From positions 553,822-617,821 of the forward strand of contig NZ_LMQP01000003.1 of the NCBI RefSeq assembly GCF_001425405.1: a stretch of DNA of 64,000 nucleotides, written 5' to 3'. Source of the stretch: Sphingomonas sp. Leaf412. GTDB taxonomy: Bacteria; Pseudomonadota; Alphaproteobacteria; Sphingomonadales; Sphingomonadaceae. The notes beneath the pieces were generated by a model, which saw only the letters and a list, made by a program, of their open reading frames with translations, was not told the DNA's origin and searched no databases. Numbering within the stretch: the first letter of the stretch is position 1; the number at the start of each line of letters is the position of its first letter. This document shows, in pieces, positions 17,089 through 33,900 of this stretch. The translations under genes and the position numbers were made by a program.

Positions 17089-18207
17089 TCACCGCGCGGT
17101 CCGCGTGACCGTTATCCGACGCCGGGCGTGCGCGGCGCGCCACAGGTCGCGCGTCGCGTCGGGGGCGAAGATCAGGCCGACCAGCAGCACCGGCGCGACC
17201 AGCATCGCCCATCGGGCGCCGTCGTCGTGCGCGACCAGGGCCATCGCCCCGCCGCATGCCGCCACGGTCGCCAGCACCCGCAATCCCAGCGGATCGCGCC
17301 ACGCCGCCCAGCCGAGCAGGGCGAGCGTCGCCAGCGGAAGCGCGATCCACGCGGGCACCACCGCCAGCGCGGTCGACAGCGCCATCAGGCGCAGGACCGT
17401 CCCCGGTCCCGACAATCCGCCCCAGTCCGGCGCCGCGGGATCGAACGTCCCCACGACCGCCGCGACCGCCTGCGCATGGACGCCGAGCGCGACGCCGAAC
17501 ACCGCCAGCGCCGCGACCCAGCCCAGCGCCTCGCGCCGCCGCTTCCCCAGCATGGCGGCCACGAGCATCACGACCGCATAGATCGCGGCGGTCTCCCGTA
17601 TCAGCATCGCGCACAGCGCAAGCGCGATCGCGGCGGTCGCCTGTCCCGGTCGCCGGACCGCCAGCGACAGCGCGACCAGCAACCCGGCCCATGCCTCATG
17701 CGCCACCGCGGACGCTTCCTGCACGACCGGCGCGACGCCCGCCAGCAGCAGCAGGATCGCCAGCAGGCGCGGGCGACGGCGCGGCAGGCCGTCGCGCAGC
17801 CGGACGAACCAGGCGACCGCCACCGTCGCCACGAGCGCGTAGAGCAGGGCGAGCGTGGCCGGCGCCGGCACCTGCGCCTGCACGACCGACAGCGTCGGCA
17901 ACCGCACGGCGGTGAAGGAAGGCAGCGGCAGATCCGCCCGGCGTATTTCCTGTATGGTGACGGCGTAATAATCCGCGCCGTGGCGCACCGCTTCGACGAT
18001 CGTGTCGTACGCCGCCGCGTCGTCGCGATCGTCCGCGACCGCGCTGGTGCCCGTCACGTCGACGGGCGCGGGCGGGACGGCCAGCGTGGCGAGGCCCAGG
18101 ACCAGCAACAATGCGGCGATGCCCGCGACGATTCGCGCGCTACGGTGGTCCAGCGCGGCGAAGCGCGACGGTCGCGCCAGCCACAGGGGCGCGACCGGCC
18201 TTACCAC
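17089..18207 (-). CDS. Polytopic membrane protein, possibly GT-C-like; function unknown
   Basis: This 372-residue hydrophobic protein has about eight to nine predicted membrane segments and a large loop after the first one (about 45-105) containing D-Y-Y-A-V-T-I and L-P-S-F-T-A-V-R-L-P-T-L. That layout, with short charged loops (H-E-A-W, I-R-E-T-A), resembles membrane glycosyltransferases of the GT-C fold, but I see no decisive catalytic motif. A GTG at 18207 overlapping the ubiB stop by 7 bp gives M-V-R-P-V-A-P-L-W and suggests coupling to ubiB; frame residues further upstream are a shadow of ubiB. Other start codons are possible. Confidence 0.7.
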   Translation of the reverse strand: MVRPVAPLWLARPSRFAALDHRSARIVAGIAALLLVLGLATLAVPPAPVDVTGTSAVADDRDDAAAYDTIVEAVRHGADYYAVTIQEIRRADLPLPSFTAVRLPTLSVVQAQVPAPATLALLYALVATVAVAWFVRLRDGLPRRRPRLLAILLLLAGVAPVVQEASAVAHEAWAGLLVALSLAVRRPGQATAAIALALCAMLIRETAAIYAVVMLVAAMLGKRRREALGWVAALAVFGVALGVHAQAVAAVVGTFDPAAPDWGGLSGPGTVLRLMALSTALAVVPAWIALPLATLALLGWAAWRDPLGLRVLATVAACGGAMALVAHDDGARWAMLVAPVLLVGLIFAPDATRDLWRAAHARRRITVTRTAR

Positions 18208-19748
18208 GCCTGTACCGCGCTCAGCCCCGCGACTCCCGCCGCCGCGCCCAGCAACGCCATCGCGACGTACCGCCATCCGCCGCCGATCCGCACGCGTTCG
18301 ATCACCTTCAGCGGCGGGGCGGGGGGCGCGCCGCCCGGCGGCGGGAAGCGCGCCTCGATCCGCCGGACCAGGTCGGGCAGGCGCGACAGCGTGCGCAGGT
18401 CGGTGACGATGCGATCCGCGACCGCCGCCTCCGGCCCCAGTTCGGTGCGGATCCACTCCTCGACGAACGGCCCCGCGGTTTCCCACAGGTTGATGTCGGG
18501 ATCGAGCCCGGTCGCGACTCCCTCGACCATCACCATCGTCTTCTGCAACAGCAACAGGTGCGGCTGCGTCACCATGTCGAAATCGCGCGTGATCGCGAAC
18601 AGGCCGTCCAGCATCATGCCGATAGACATGTCCTTGACCGGCAGTCCGCGCATCGGCTCGCCCACCGCACGCAGCGCGGTCGCGAACTCGGCGACGTTAT
18701 GGTGCGAGGGCACGTATTGCGCCTCGAAATGGATTTCCGCGACGCGGCGGTAATTGCCCGTGATGAGGCCGTACAGGATCTCCGCCAGCCACATGCGCGC
18801 GCGCCGGTCGATCCGTCCCATGATCCCGAAATCGATCGCCGCGACCCGCCCGCCGGGCAGCGCGAACAGATTCCCCTGATGCATGTCGGCGTGGAAGAAA
18901 CCGTCCGCGATCGCCTGCCGCAGGAAGGCGTGAACCAGGACGCGCGCCAGGTGCGGAAGGTCGTGTCCCGCCGCGATCAGCGCCGCGCGATCGGACAGCT
19001 TGATCCCGTCGATCCACTCGATCGTCAGGACGCGGCCCGTCGTCCGCTGCCAGTCGATCGCGGGCACGACGAAGTCCGGCTCCGCCGCCATATTCTCCGC
19101 CAGCTCGGACGCCGACGCCGCCTCGCGCGTGAAGTTCAGCTCGCGCTGGGTCCAGCGCTTGAACATCTCGATCACCTGCCGCGGCTGGAGCCGCGCGATC
19201 TCGCCCCCCATCGGCTCGATCTGCGCCGCCGCCCATTCGTAGGTGTCGATCGCGCGCGCGAACTCCTCCTCCACGCCGGGGCGCAGGACCTTCACGGCCA
19301 CGGTCCGCCCCTCGGTCGTGACCGCGCGATGGACCTGCGCGATCGATGCGGCGCCGATCGGCGCTTCCTCGATATGGGTGTAGAACTGGTCGAGCGGGCG
19401 ACCGAAGCTGCCTTCCATCTGCGCGCGGATGACCGCGAACGGCACCGGCGCGACCGCATCCTGCAACCGCAGCAGGTCGATCGCGGCGGCGTCGCCGACC
19501 AGGTCGGGCCGCGTCGCCAGCGTCTGCCCCAGCTTGATCGCCGCGGGCCCGATCGCGGTGAACGCCTCGGCATAGCGCGGCGCTTCCGGGACGCGCGCGC
19601 CCAGCCGCGCGAGCCGCAGCAGGCGGCGCAGGCGCAGCGGCGTGTTGCGATCCCGCTCCAGCCCCTGCAACGCCCCGTGCCGCGCAAGCGTGCGCCCCCA
19701 TTTCAGCAGGCGGAAGGTATGAACGACGGGAGAGGTCAGATCCTCCAC
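18201..19748 (-). CDS. ubiB: Ubiquinone biosynthesis protein kinase-like UbiB
   Basis: UbiB is an atypical kinase/ATPase needed for ubiquinone synthesis, thought to help extract or present lipid intermediates at the inner membrane. The 515-residue protein has the ABC1/ADCK hallmark I-K-L-G-Q-T-L-A-T-R-P-D (KxGQ motif), the A-x-A-S-I-A-Q-V-H Ala-rich loop, H-A-D-M-H-x-G-N and I-D-F-G. A hydrophobic segment lies at the C-terminus (Y-V-A-M-A-L-L-G-A-A-A-G). It overlaps ubiE by 13 bp at its start. Confidence 0.95.
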   Translation of the reverse strand: MEDLTSPVVHTFRLLKWGRTLARHGALQGLERDRNTPLRLRRLLRLARLGARVPEAPRYAEAFTAIGPAAIKLGQTLATRPDLVGDAAAIDLLRLQDAVAPVPFAVIRAQMEGSFGRPLDQFYTHIEEAPIGAASIAQVHRAVTTEGRTVAVKVLRPGVEEEFARAIDTYEWAAAQIEPMGGEIARLQPRQVIEMFKRWTQRELNFTREAASASELAENMAAEPDFVVPAIDWQRTTGRVLTIEWIDGIKLSDRAALIAAGHDLPHLARVLVHAFLRQAIADGFFHADMHQGNLFALPGGRVAAIDFGIMGRIDRRARMWLAEILYGLITGNYRRVAEIHFEAQYVPSHHNVAEFATALRAVGEPMRGLPVKDMSIGMMLDGLFAITRDFDMVTQPHLLLLQKTMVMVEGVATGLDPDINLWETAGPFVEEWIRTELGPEAAVADRIVTDLRTLSRLPDLVRRIEARFPPPGGAPPAPPLKVIERVRIGGGWRYVAMALLGAAAGVAGLSAVQAW

Positions 19749-20485
19749 CCCGAATGGATCGCGACCAGCCCGCCCAGCATCGGCTCCACCTTCGTCTGCA
19801 CGAACCCCGCCTCCGCGATCATGCGTTCGAACGTCGGCATGTCGGGGAAGCGGCGGATCGATTCGATCAGGTAGCGATAGCTGTCCTCGTCGTCCGCCAG
19901 CAGCTTGCCCAGCTTGGGCACCATCCGGTGCGAATAGGCGTCATACGCCTCCGCGAATCCGGGCCACAGGGTGGTGGAGAATTCCAGGCAGAAGAACCGC
20001 CCCCCGCGGCGCAGGACGCGATGCGCTTCCTTCAACGCGGCGGGGATGTCGGTGACGTTCCGGATGCCGAACGCGATGGTATAGGCGTCGAAGAACCGGT
20101 CCGGGAAGGTCAGGACCTCCGCGTTCGCCTCCGACCACACCAGCCCGTCGATGCCGCGCTTCGCCGCGCGCTCCACGCCGACCGCCAGCATTTCCGGGTT
20201 GATGTCCGCCACCGTCACCGCGGCGCCCCCCTCGGCCAGGCGGAACGCGATGTCGCCGGTGCCCCCGGCCATGTCCAGGATCTCCTCGCCCGCGCGCGGC
20301 TTCACGCGGCGCACGAACCGGTCCTTCCACAACCGGTGCATGCCCCCGGACATGGCGTCGTTCATCAGGTCGTAGCGCGCCGCCACGCTGGAGAAGACGC
20401 CGCGCACGCGCGCGGTCTTCTCCGCCGGCGCGACCTGTTCGTAGCCGAAGGAGACGGTGTCGGTCGGGAGGGCGGTGTCGGTCAT
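19736..20485 (-). CDS. ubiE: Ubiquinone/menaquinone C-methyltransferase
   Basis: UbiE methylates the ring carbon of the demethylquinone precursor with S-adenosylmethionine. The 249-residue protein has R-Y-D-L-M-N-D-A-M-S-G-G-M-H-R-L-W-K (typical motif), D-M-A-G-G-T-G-D-I-A for cofactor binding and F-G-I-R-N-V-T. ATG at 20485 (M-T-D-T-A-L) is the start; a longer frame upstream is antisense to mutM. It is the first gene of ubiE-ubiB-membrane protein and is divergent from mutM (48-bp gap). Confidence 0.97.
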   Translation of the reverse strand: MTDTALPTDTVSFGYEQVAPAEKTARVRGVFSSVAARYDLMNDAMSGGMHRLWKDRFVRRVKPRAGEEILDMAGGTGDIAFRLAEGGAAVTVADINPEMLAVGVERAAKRGIDGLVWSEANAEVLTFPDRFFDAYTIAFGIRNVTDIPAALKEAHRVLRRGGRFFCLEFSTTLWPGFAEAYDAYSHRMVPKLGKLLADDEDSYRYLIESIRRFPDMPTFERMIAEAGFVQTKVEPMLGGLVAIHSGWRI

Positions 20486-20533
20486 GGCGTCCGGCTCTAG
20501 CGGGGCGCCGGGGCAGCCGCTAGGGGCCGTCGC

Positions 20534-21349
20534 GTGCCCGAGCTTCCCGAAGTCGAAACCACCGTGCGCGGCCTGCGTCCCGTGCTGGAGGGGCAGGTGA
20601 TCGCCGCGGTCGAGGCGCGCCGCGCCGACCTGCGCCGCGCCTTTCCCGACGACCTGCGCCAGCGGCTGACCGGCGCGCGGGTCGTCGCGCTGTCGCGCCG
20701 CGCCAAATACGGGCTGATCGATACCGACCGCGGCGATTCGGTCGTCTTCCACCTCGGCATGTCGGGGCGATGGCGGGTCGATCCCGACATCCTCCTGCCG
20801 CACGACCACCTGGTCGTGGACACCGCCGCCGGTCGCCGCGTCGCACTGAACGATCCGCGCCGCTTCGGGTCGGTCGACCTGTGGCGCAGCGCGGACATCG
20901 CCGCCTTCCCCCCGTTCGCGGCGCTGGGACCGGAGCCGCTGGGGCCGGACTTCGACGGCGCGCACCTGTACCGCGCGCTGGCCGGGAAACGCACGTCGAT
21001 CAAGCTGGCGCTGCTCGACCAGCGCGTCGTCGCGGGGCTGGGCAATATATATGTGTGCGAGGCGCTGTATCATGCGCGCATCCATCCGCGCCGCGCCGCC
21101 GGGCGGATCGCGAAGGCGCGACTCGATCGGCTGGCGGAGGCGGCGCGCGCGGTCCTGGAGGAGGCGATTCGCGCCGGCGGGTCGTCGTTGCGCGACTATG
21201 CCCGGCCCGACGGCGAACTGGGCTATTTCTCGAAACAATTCGCGGTCTACGGCCGCACCGGCCTACCCTGCGGATGCGGCGGGCTGGTGGCACGCTATGC
21301 GGAGGGCGGGCGCTCCACCTTCTGGTGTCCGGCCTGCCAGCGCGGTTGA
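20534..21349 (+). CDS. mutM: Formamidopyrimidine-DNA glycosylase (8-oxoguanine repair)
   Basis: MutM excises oxidised purines and cleaves abasic sites. It starts with GTG at 20534, giving M-P-E-L-P-E-V, in which Pro2 is the catalytic N-terminal proline after Met removal and Glu3 is also catalytic. R-R-A-K-Y-G contains the conserved Lys (about 57). The helix-two-turn-helix region and the C-terminal zinc finger (C-G-C-G-G ... C-P-A-C at the end) are complete. Its 271-residue length is normal. The rpsT promoter overlaps its stop codon. Confidence 0.97.
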   Translation: MPELPEVETTVRGLRPVLEGQVIAAVEARRADLRRAFPDDLRQRLTGARVVALSRRAKYGLIDTDRGDSVVFHLGMSGRWRVDPDILLPHDHLVVDTAAGRRVALNDPRRFGSVDLWRSADIAAFPPFAALGPEPLGPDFDGAHLYRALAGKRTSIKLALLDQRVVAGLGNIYVCEALYHARIHPRRAAGRIAKARLDRLAEAARAVLEEAIRAGGSSLRDYARPDGELGYFSKQFAVYGRTGLPCGCGGLVARYAEGGRSTFWCPACQRG

Positions 21350-21374
21350 CGCGAACGACCCTGCGGGGTAAGGG
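21346..21374 (+). promoter_or_regulatory. Promoter of rpsT
   Basis: TTGACG (21346-21351) is followed by a 17-bp spacer and TAAGGG (21369-21374). The -35 box covers the TGA stop of mutM, so rpsT can be transcribed independently. rpsT ATG begins about 70 nt later. Confidence 0.7.
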
Positions 21375-21445
21375 CGCCCCTTCGAGGAGGGCATGGGTTT
21401 CCCCGCGCCCTCTTTTCCCGTATTTTTCGAGACCAGAGGACATCC

Positions 21446-21709
21446 ATGGCGAACACGCCGCAGGCCAAGAAGCGCATCCGCCGCAACGATCGTCGCGCCG
21501 AAGTGAACGGCAACCGCGTCGGCCGCATCCGCACCTTCGTCAAGCGGGTCGAGGCGGCACTGGCGGCGGGCGACAAGACCGCGGCCACTTCCGCGCTGGC
21601 GGAGGTCCAGCCCGAGTTGCAGCGCGGCGTCGCCAAGGGCGTTCTCCACAAGAATACCGCGTCGCGCAAATTCTCGCGCCTGACCAAGCGGCTGTCCGCG
21701 CTGGCCTGA
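21446..21709 (+). CDS. rpsT: 30S ribosomal protein bS20
   Basis: This 87-residue basic protein begins [17 protein letters not shown], the typical S20 start. It forms three long helices that bind the 16S rRNA 5' and 3' minor domains. A strong intrinsic terminator follows 28 nt after the stop, and its own promoter lies in the end of mutM, so this is a single-gene unit located upstream of dnaA. Confidence 0.97.
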   Translation: MANTPQAKKRIRRNDRRAEVNGNRVGRIRTFVKRVEAALAAGDKTAATSALAEVQPELQRGVAKGVLHKNTASRKFSRLTKRLSALA

Positions 21710-22129
21710 CGCCGACGTCCAACGACGGTTCGAACGACCCGTCGGAGCCCATGCTCCGACGGGTTTTTTGCGTCCGCGAACGGAAATTCGCGGCCACCGA
21801 CTAACGTCAGGAAAACCCGCGATTCGTCGCTCGCAACTCCGGTGTCGCGTCCAGATTAGTAGGCAAAAACAGCGGCTTATCAAAAATCCGACGCGTTTCC
21901 GCGGCCCGGGGCGAGTCAATGGGGTTTATTTCGAATTTGTGGCAGCCCCCGGTCTTGCCCGACTCACGCGGCTGTTCGTATCCCTGTCCTTCCCGGCGCG
22001 ACATCGTTGTTGCCGGGCCTCGCGACCGTGCCTTCGGGTGTGTGGCGGGGCCGAAGGGGGGCGATCTTTCGGGCAGGACCGGACGACCCGCACGCGCAAG
22101 GGGCGCAGGCGGCAACGGGAGAGGTGTGT
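21710..22129. other. rpsT-dnaA intergenic region (420 bp)
   Basis: The first 60 bp hold the rpsT terminator. Then comes an AT-richer stretch (about 21785-21930) with AAAAA, TTATCAAAAA and TTTATTTCGAATTTG, lower in GC than the rest of the window; it may contain dnaA control sites. A possible promoter, TTGCCC then GTATCC 17 bp later, lies at about 21954-21982. I see no cluster of TTATCCACA-type DnaA boxes, so nothing here supports calling an origin. No convincing small ORF is present. Confidence 0.5.
21737..21769 (+). terminator. Intrinsic terminator of rpsT
   Basis: An 11-bp perfect stem (ACCCGTCGGAG / CTCCGACGGGT) with a 6-nt loop is followed by six T in a row. Confidence 0.9.
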
Positions 22130-23524
22130 GTGACGCAAACGCGGTTCCGGGACGACGGCATGGGCGAACTGACGCGGGCATGGGCGCGCGTCCGGACGAA
22201 CCTGCGCCTGTCCGCGGGCGCGCGCCTGTTCGACCAGTGGCTGGCGCCGATCGCGCTCGCCGATGCGTCGGACGGGGAGGACGTGCGTCTGACGCTGCCC
22301 AGCGCGTTCATGACCAATTGGGTGCGCAGCCACTACGCCGACCGCCTGGTCCACGAATTCCGCGCGCAGATCCCCGGGGTGCGCACCGTCACGATCGAAA
22401 CCCAGCGCGCCGCGCCGGCGCCCGAGATTCTTGCCATCCCCGCCGCGCACGCCGTGGCGGCGGCCCCCGTGGCCATCCCGGCCACGCCCGCGTCGGCGGT
22501 GGAGCGACCGCAGCTCGATGCGCGGCTGACCTTCGACCGCTTCGTCGCCGATGCGTCGAACATGGTGGCGGTCAACGCCGCACGCGCGCTGGCGGCGGCG
22601 GGGCCGGTGCGGTTCAGCCCGCTGTTCCTCCACGGCGCGACGGGGCAGGGGAAGACCCACCTGATGAACGCGATCGGCCATGCCTTCCTGGCCGACCATC
22701 CCGACGCCCGCGTGCTGATGATGTCGGCGGAGCGGTTCATGTACGATTTCGTCGCCGCGATGCGGGCGAAGGATACGCATGCGTTCAAGACGCGGCTGCG
22801 TGGCTGCGACCTGCTGCTGATCGACGATTTGCAGTTCATCGCGGGGAAGGACGCGACGCAGGAGGAATTCTTCCACACCGTCAACGAGATCATGGCGGCG
22901 GGCAAGCGGCTGGTGATCGCCGCGGATCGCGCGCCGCAGGCATTGGACGGGATCGAGCCGCGGCTCCTGTCGCGCCTTGCCGCGGGGCTGGTGGCGGATA
23001 TCCGTCCGTCGACGCTCGACCTGCGGCGCAGCGTGCTCCAGCGCCGCGCCGCGGAGGTGGAGGCCACGGTTCCCGCCGACGTGATCGACCTGCTGGCGAC
23101 GCGCATCACGTCCAGCATCCGCGAGGTGGAAGGGGCGCTGAACCGGATCCTGGCCTATGCGCAGCTGACCGCGACGACGATCGATCTCGATTTTGCGATG
23201 CAGACGCTGGTGGAGCAATTGCGCGGGGGGCAACGGCGCGTGACGATCGACCAGATCCAGAAGGCGGTGTCGGATCATTTCGAGCTGAAGCCGCTCGACC
23301 TGGTATCCGCCCGCCGCGCGCGGGCGGTGGCGCGGCCGCGGCAGATCGCGATGTACCTGGCGAAGCGGCTGACCACGCGATCCTTGCCCGAAATCGGGCG
23401 GAAGTTCGGCGGGCGCGACCATTCCACCGTCATCCACGCGGTGCGCCGGATCGAGGCGCTGCGCGATTCGGATCGCGACGTCGACGGCGCGGTGCGCGTG
23501 CTGCTGGGGCAGCTGGAGGGCTGA
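22130..23524 (+). CDS. dnaA: Chromosomal replication initiator protein DnaA
   Basis: DnaA binds the replication origin and opens it in its ATP form. All four domains can be recognised: an N-terminal helical domain, an Ala/Pro-rich linker, the AAA+ core with Walker A ([10 protein letters not shown]) and Walker B (L-L-L-I-D-D-L-Q-F), and C-terminal DNA-binding domain IV ([10 protein letters not shown]). GTG at 22130 is preceded 8 nt upstream by GGGAG and gives 464 residues. A second GTG at 22124 is too close to the ribosome-binding site, and ATG 22160 is a further alternative. The linker is short compared with E. coli. Confidence 0.95.
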   Translation: MTQTRFRDDGMGELTRAWARVRTNLRLSAGARLFDQWLAPIALADASDGEDVRLTLPSAFMTNWVRSHYADRLVHEFRAQIPGVRTVTIETQRAAPAPEILAIPAAHAVAAAPVAIPATPASAVERPQLDARLTFDRFVADASNMVAVNAARALAAAGPVRFSPLFLHGATGQGKTHLMNAIGHAFLADHPDARVLMMSAERFMYDFVAAMRAKDTHAFKTRLRGCDLLLIDDLQFIAGKDATQEEFFHTVNEIMAAGKRLVIAADRAPQALDGIEPRLLSRLAAGLVADIRPSTLDLRRSVLQRRAAEVEATVPADVIDLLATRITSSIREVEGALNRILAYAQLTATTIDLDFAMQTLVEQLRGGQRRVTIDQIQKAVSDHFELKPLDLVSARRARAVARPRQIAMYLAKRLTTRSLPEIGRKFGGRDHSTVIHAVRRIEALRDSDRDVDGAVRVLLGQLEG

Positions 23525-23551
23525 TCCCGCGCCGTCGGTCGCCGGGTCCGG

Positions 23552-23833
23552 TCAGGCGGCGCAGCGCAGCGGCTCCTCGGCGACGACCGGGTCCGCCGCA
23601 AGCGGCATCGTCACCGCCGCCTTCGGCTTCGGCGCCAGCAGCCGACTGGCCAGCACGACCACGCCCAGCCCGAAATAGGTCACCAGCACCACTTCCAGGT
23701 TGAACAGCAACGCCACCGCGAAGCCGATCCGCAGCCATAGCGGATCGATCCCGATATCCTCGCCCAGTGCGGCGCAGATGCCGAACAGATTGTCCTGCTT
23801 CGTGGTCGGGGCGGGGGTGGTCTGGGTCGTCAT
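23552..23833 (-). CDS. PspC-domain membrane protein
   Basis: This 93-residue protein contains a PspC-like domain (about 14-66). [11 protein letters not shown] corresponds to the family's 'G-V-C-A-G-L-A' block and [10 protein letters not shown] to 'D-P-x-x-V-R'. Hydrophobic segments follow at about 37-65. PspC proteins take part in envelope-stress responses, usually next to pspA/pspB; no such genes are here, so the role is open. It ends convergently 27 bp from the dnaA stop. Confidence 0.82.
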   Translation of the reverse strand: MTTQTTPAPTTKQDNLFGICAALGEDIGIDPLWLRIGFAVALLFNLEVVLVTYFGLGVVVLASRLLAPKPKAAVTMPLAADPVVAEEPLRCAA

Positions 23834-24006
23834 CGGTCCGGCTCCTCGGTGCGCGACGCCGACGGCGTCGGCGGATGCCGGAGAAAAAGCAGCAATCGTG
23901 CCAGTTTACCAAGTCACGGAAAAGAAGGGACTTTAGCGAAGCGTTGTCGGATGTCGCCTCCGTGGCGTGGTGTACCGCGCCATGACATGGCGATCGGCGC
24001 CATGCG

Positions 24007-24040
24007 AAAGGGGCGCCCGCGCACGCCGGACGCCCCCTTC
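24007..24040 (-). terminator. Possible terminator downstream of the PEP-CTERM-like gene
   Basis: On the minus strand GAAGGGGGCG pairs with CGCCCCTTT across a 15-nt GC-rich loop. The following T run is only three long, so termination may be weak. Confidence 0.4.
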
Positions 24041-24054
24041 GTCGGACGGATGGG

Positions 24055-24726
24055 TCAGGCGGTCCGAAGCGTCGTGCGCGTGGCGCGGCGACGCATCGCG
24101 CCCCCGATCGCGCCGAAGCCCAGGATCATCAGGCCCCAGGTCGCGGGTTCGGGCACGCCCGCCGCGGTCCGGAACGCGACCTCGCCGATCGCGCAGGCCG
24201 TGAAGGTGCCCGGATCCGCCTGCGGACATCCCGCCATCTCGAACCGGGCGTAGCGCAGCGACACCGCGGCGAAGGAGAAGATATCGGCCGGATAGCTCGA
24301 CACCGGATTGTCGGTCGGGCTGTAGATGCCGAGCTGGCTGAACGTCACGCCGTCCGCCGATCCCGACAGGATCAACCGGCCGATCCCCGACGATTCCTCG
24401 TTCCACAACGCCAGCCGGTCGACCCGCACAGACGCACCGAAATCATAGGTCACGGTCGCGGACGTGGTGCCGTCGTTGCTGAACCATTCGAACCCGGAAA
24501 ACGTGGAGGTGTGGGTGGGATTGCCCGCCAGATACGTGTCGAAGTCGGTGACTCCCGCCGTATATCCGCTCGACAGCCCCGCCTGGTTGATCGTGTCGCG
24601 CAGCGTGCCGAACCCCGGACCGCCCACGTCCACGACGCCGGACGTCGGCGCGATGATCGTCTGCGCGCCCGCGGGCATCGCAACCGTCGACAGGGCGAGT
24701 GCCCCCAGCATGATGGTCGTTTTCAT
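24055..24726 (-). CDS. Exported protein with PEP-CTERM-like sorting signal
   Basis: This 223-residue protein has an N-terminal signal peptide (M-K-T-T-I-M-L-G-A..., cut near A-G-A-Q at about 22). The middle is Ser/Thr/Gly-rich and probably beta-structured (about 70-170), reminiscent of discoidin-like or carbohydrate-binding sandwich folds: R-V-D-R-L-A-L-W-N, S-G-S-A-D-G-V-T-F. It ends with V-P-E-P-A-T-W-G, a hydrophobic helix and the basic R-R-R-A. That tripartite C-terminus is the PEP-CTERM type recognised by exosortase-like systems and common in sphingomonads. Substrate unknown. Two Cys (about 172 and 182) could form a disulphide. Confidence 0.82.
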   Translation of the reverse strand: MKTTIMLGALALSTVAMPAGAQTIIAPTSGVVDVGGPGFGTLRDTINQAGLSSGYTAGVTDFDTYLAGNPTHTSTFSGFEWFSNDGTTSATVTYDFGASVRVDRLALWNEESSGIGRLILSGSADGVTFSQLGIYSPTDNPVSSYPADIFSFAAVSLRYARFEMAGCPQADPGTFTACAIGEVAFRTAAGVPEPATWGLMILGFGAIGGAMRRRATRTTLRTA

Positions 24727-24961
24727 GTCACGTCGTCCCTCTGTTTCGCCGGAAAGGCGACCCCGTGGCGTCCCGGATGTGACCTCCGGATATCCACAAC
24801 AGCAAACCGAACATGATCCGCCGACTCGCGGTCGGCATCCGCTTGATTAACGGAATATTCATCGAACGGCCAGTGGTGCCGCACGCGCGGGACATCCGGT
24901 CCGTTTCCGAAACAAAGGGGGGGCATCCGCCCCGCCGCGGTCCACGACCCGCGCGACCACG

Positions 24962-24997
24962 AAAAAGGGGGCCGCCGTCCTGCGGACGGCGACCCCC
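24962..24997 (-). terminator. Intrinsic terminator of rpoBC
   Basis: On the minus strand a 14-bp stem (GGGGGTCGCCGTCC / GGACGGCGGCCCCC, with one G-T pair) and a 3-nt loop are followed by five T. It lies 23 nt past the rpoC stop. Confidence 0.9.
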
Positions 24998-25020
24998 TCA
25001 TCGATCCATGAACGCCCGGA

Positions 25021-29304
<4,284 letters not shown>

Positions 29305-29330
29305 GGGGATGAACCTCTCAGAAATCGTGT

Positions 29331-29420
29331 CTCCTCCCCCATCGGGAGAGGAAGGGGCCCGCCAGCGAAGCTGGTGGGAAGGTGAGGGCAGGGTCGTGGG
29401 CCGTCCTCACCCTTCCGCCG
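29331..29420. repeat. Structured rpoB-rpoC spacer with nested hairpins
   Basis: Two main inverted repeats are visible: a 9-bp stem with GAA loop (29358-29378, CCCGCCAGC/GCTGGTGGG) and a longer stem GGAAGGTGAGG (29377-29387) with CCTCACCCTTCC (29405-29416, one bulge). They share two bases and so are partly alternative. A smaller CTCCC/GGGAG pair precedes them. They lie in the transcribed spacer of rpoBC and look like a repeat family of sphingomonad intergenic regions. Confidence 0.65.
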
Positions 29421-29424
29421 GGCT

Positions 29425-33609
<4,185 letters not shown>

Positions 33610-33655
33610 GTAGCTTTTGCCTCGTCAGTCATTACGGGCGCAGGGGCCAGAACGG

Positions 33656-33680
33656 AAAAAGGCCGCCCGTCCGCCCGGCC
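33656..33680 (-). promoter_or_regulatory. Attenuator-like hairpin in the rpoB leader
   Basis: In the predicted rpoB transcript, GGCCG and CGGCC (33680-33676 and 33665-33661) can pair around a 10-nt loop, directly followed by five U (33660-33656), about 50 nt before the rpoB start. The stem is only 5 bp but all G-C. Confidence 0.4.
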
Positions 33681-33794
33681 CCGAACTGGATCGGGTGGGC
33701 GACGGCAGCCTTCAGCGTCCTGATATCCAAGGCACCATACGTATGGAGCGCTGCGCGACGGCGTCCCATGTCCCGATGCTGTGGAGGTTGCCGG

Positions 33795-33823
33795 GATATA
33801 GGGCGGTGCCGCGCCTCCGTCAA
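33795..33823 (-). promoter_or_regulatory. Promoter of rpoBC
   Basis: On the minus strand TTGACG (33823-33818), a 17-bp spacer and TATATC (33800-33795). Transcription should start near 33788, leaving about 180 nt of leader before rpoB. Confidence 0.78.
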
Positions 33824-33900
33824 CAGGTCGGGCCCGGGACGTTACGGAACCGATTCGTTGTCGCGGATGTTGTTTCGGGCAAGTTACGGGAGAAGATGAC

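Noticed and set aside
19736..21238. A 500-codon frame extending UbiE upstream across mutM
   Set aside because: The upstream half is antisense to mutM and has no similarity to methyltransferases. UbiE starts at 20485.
21770..22129. Possible chromosome origin in front of dnaA
   Set aside because: No clustered DnaA boxes and only a modest AT-rich patch. Only recorded as an intergenic region.
24788..24798. A single DnaA-box-like ATATCCACAA
   Set aside because: One box with a mismatch, in a non-origin context and without neighbours, is expected by chance.
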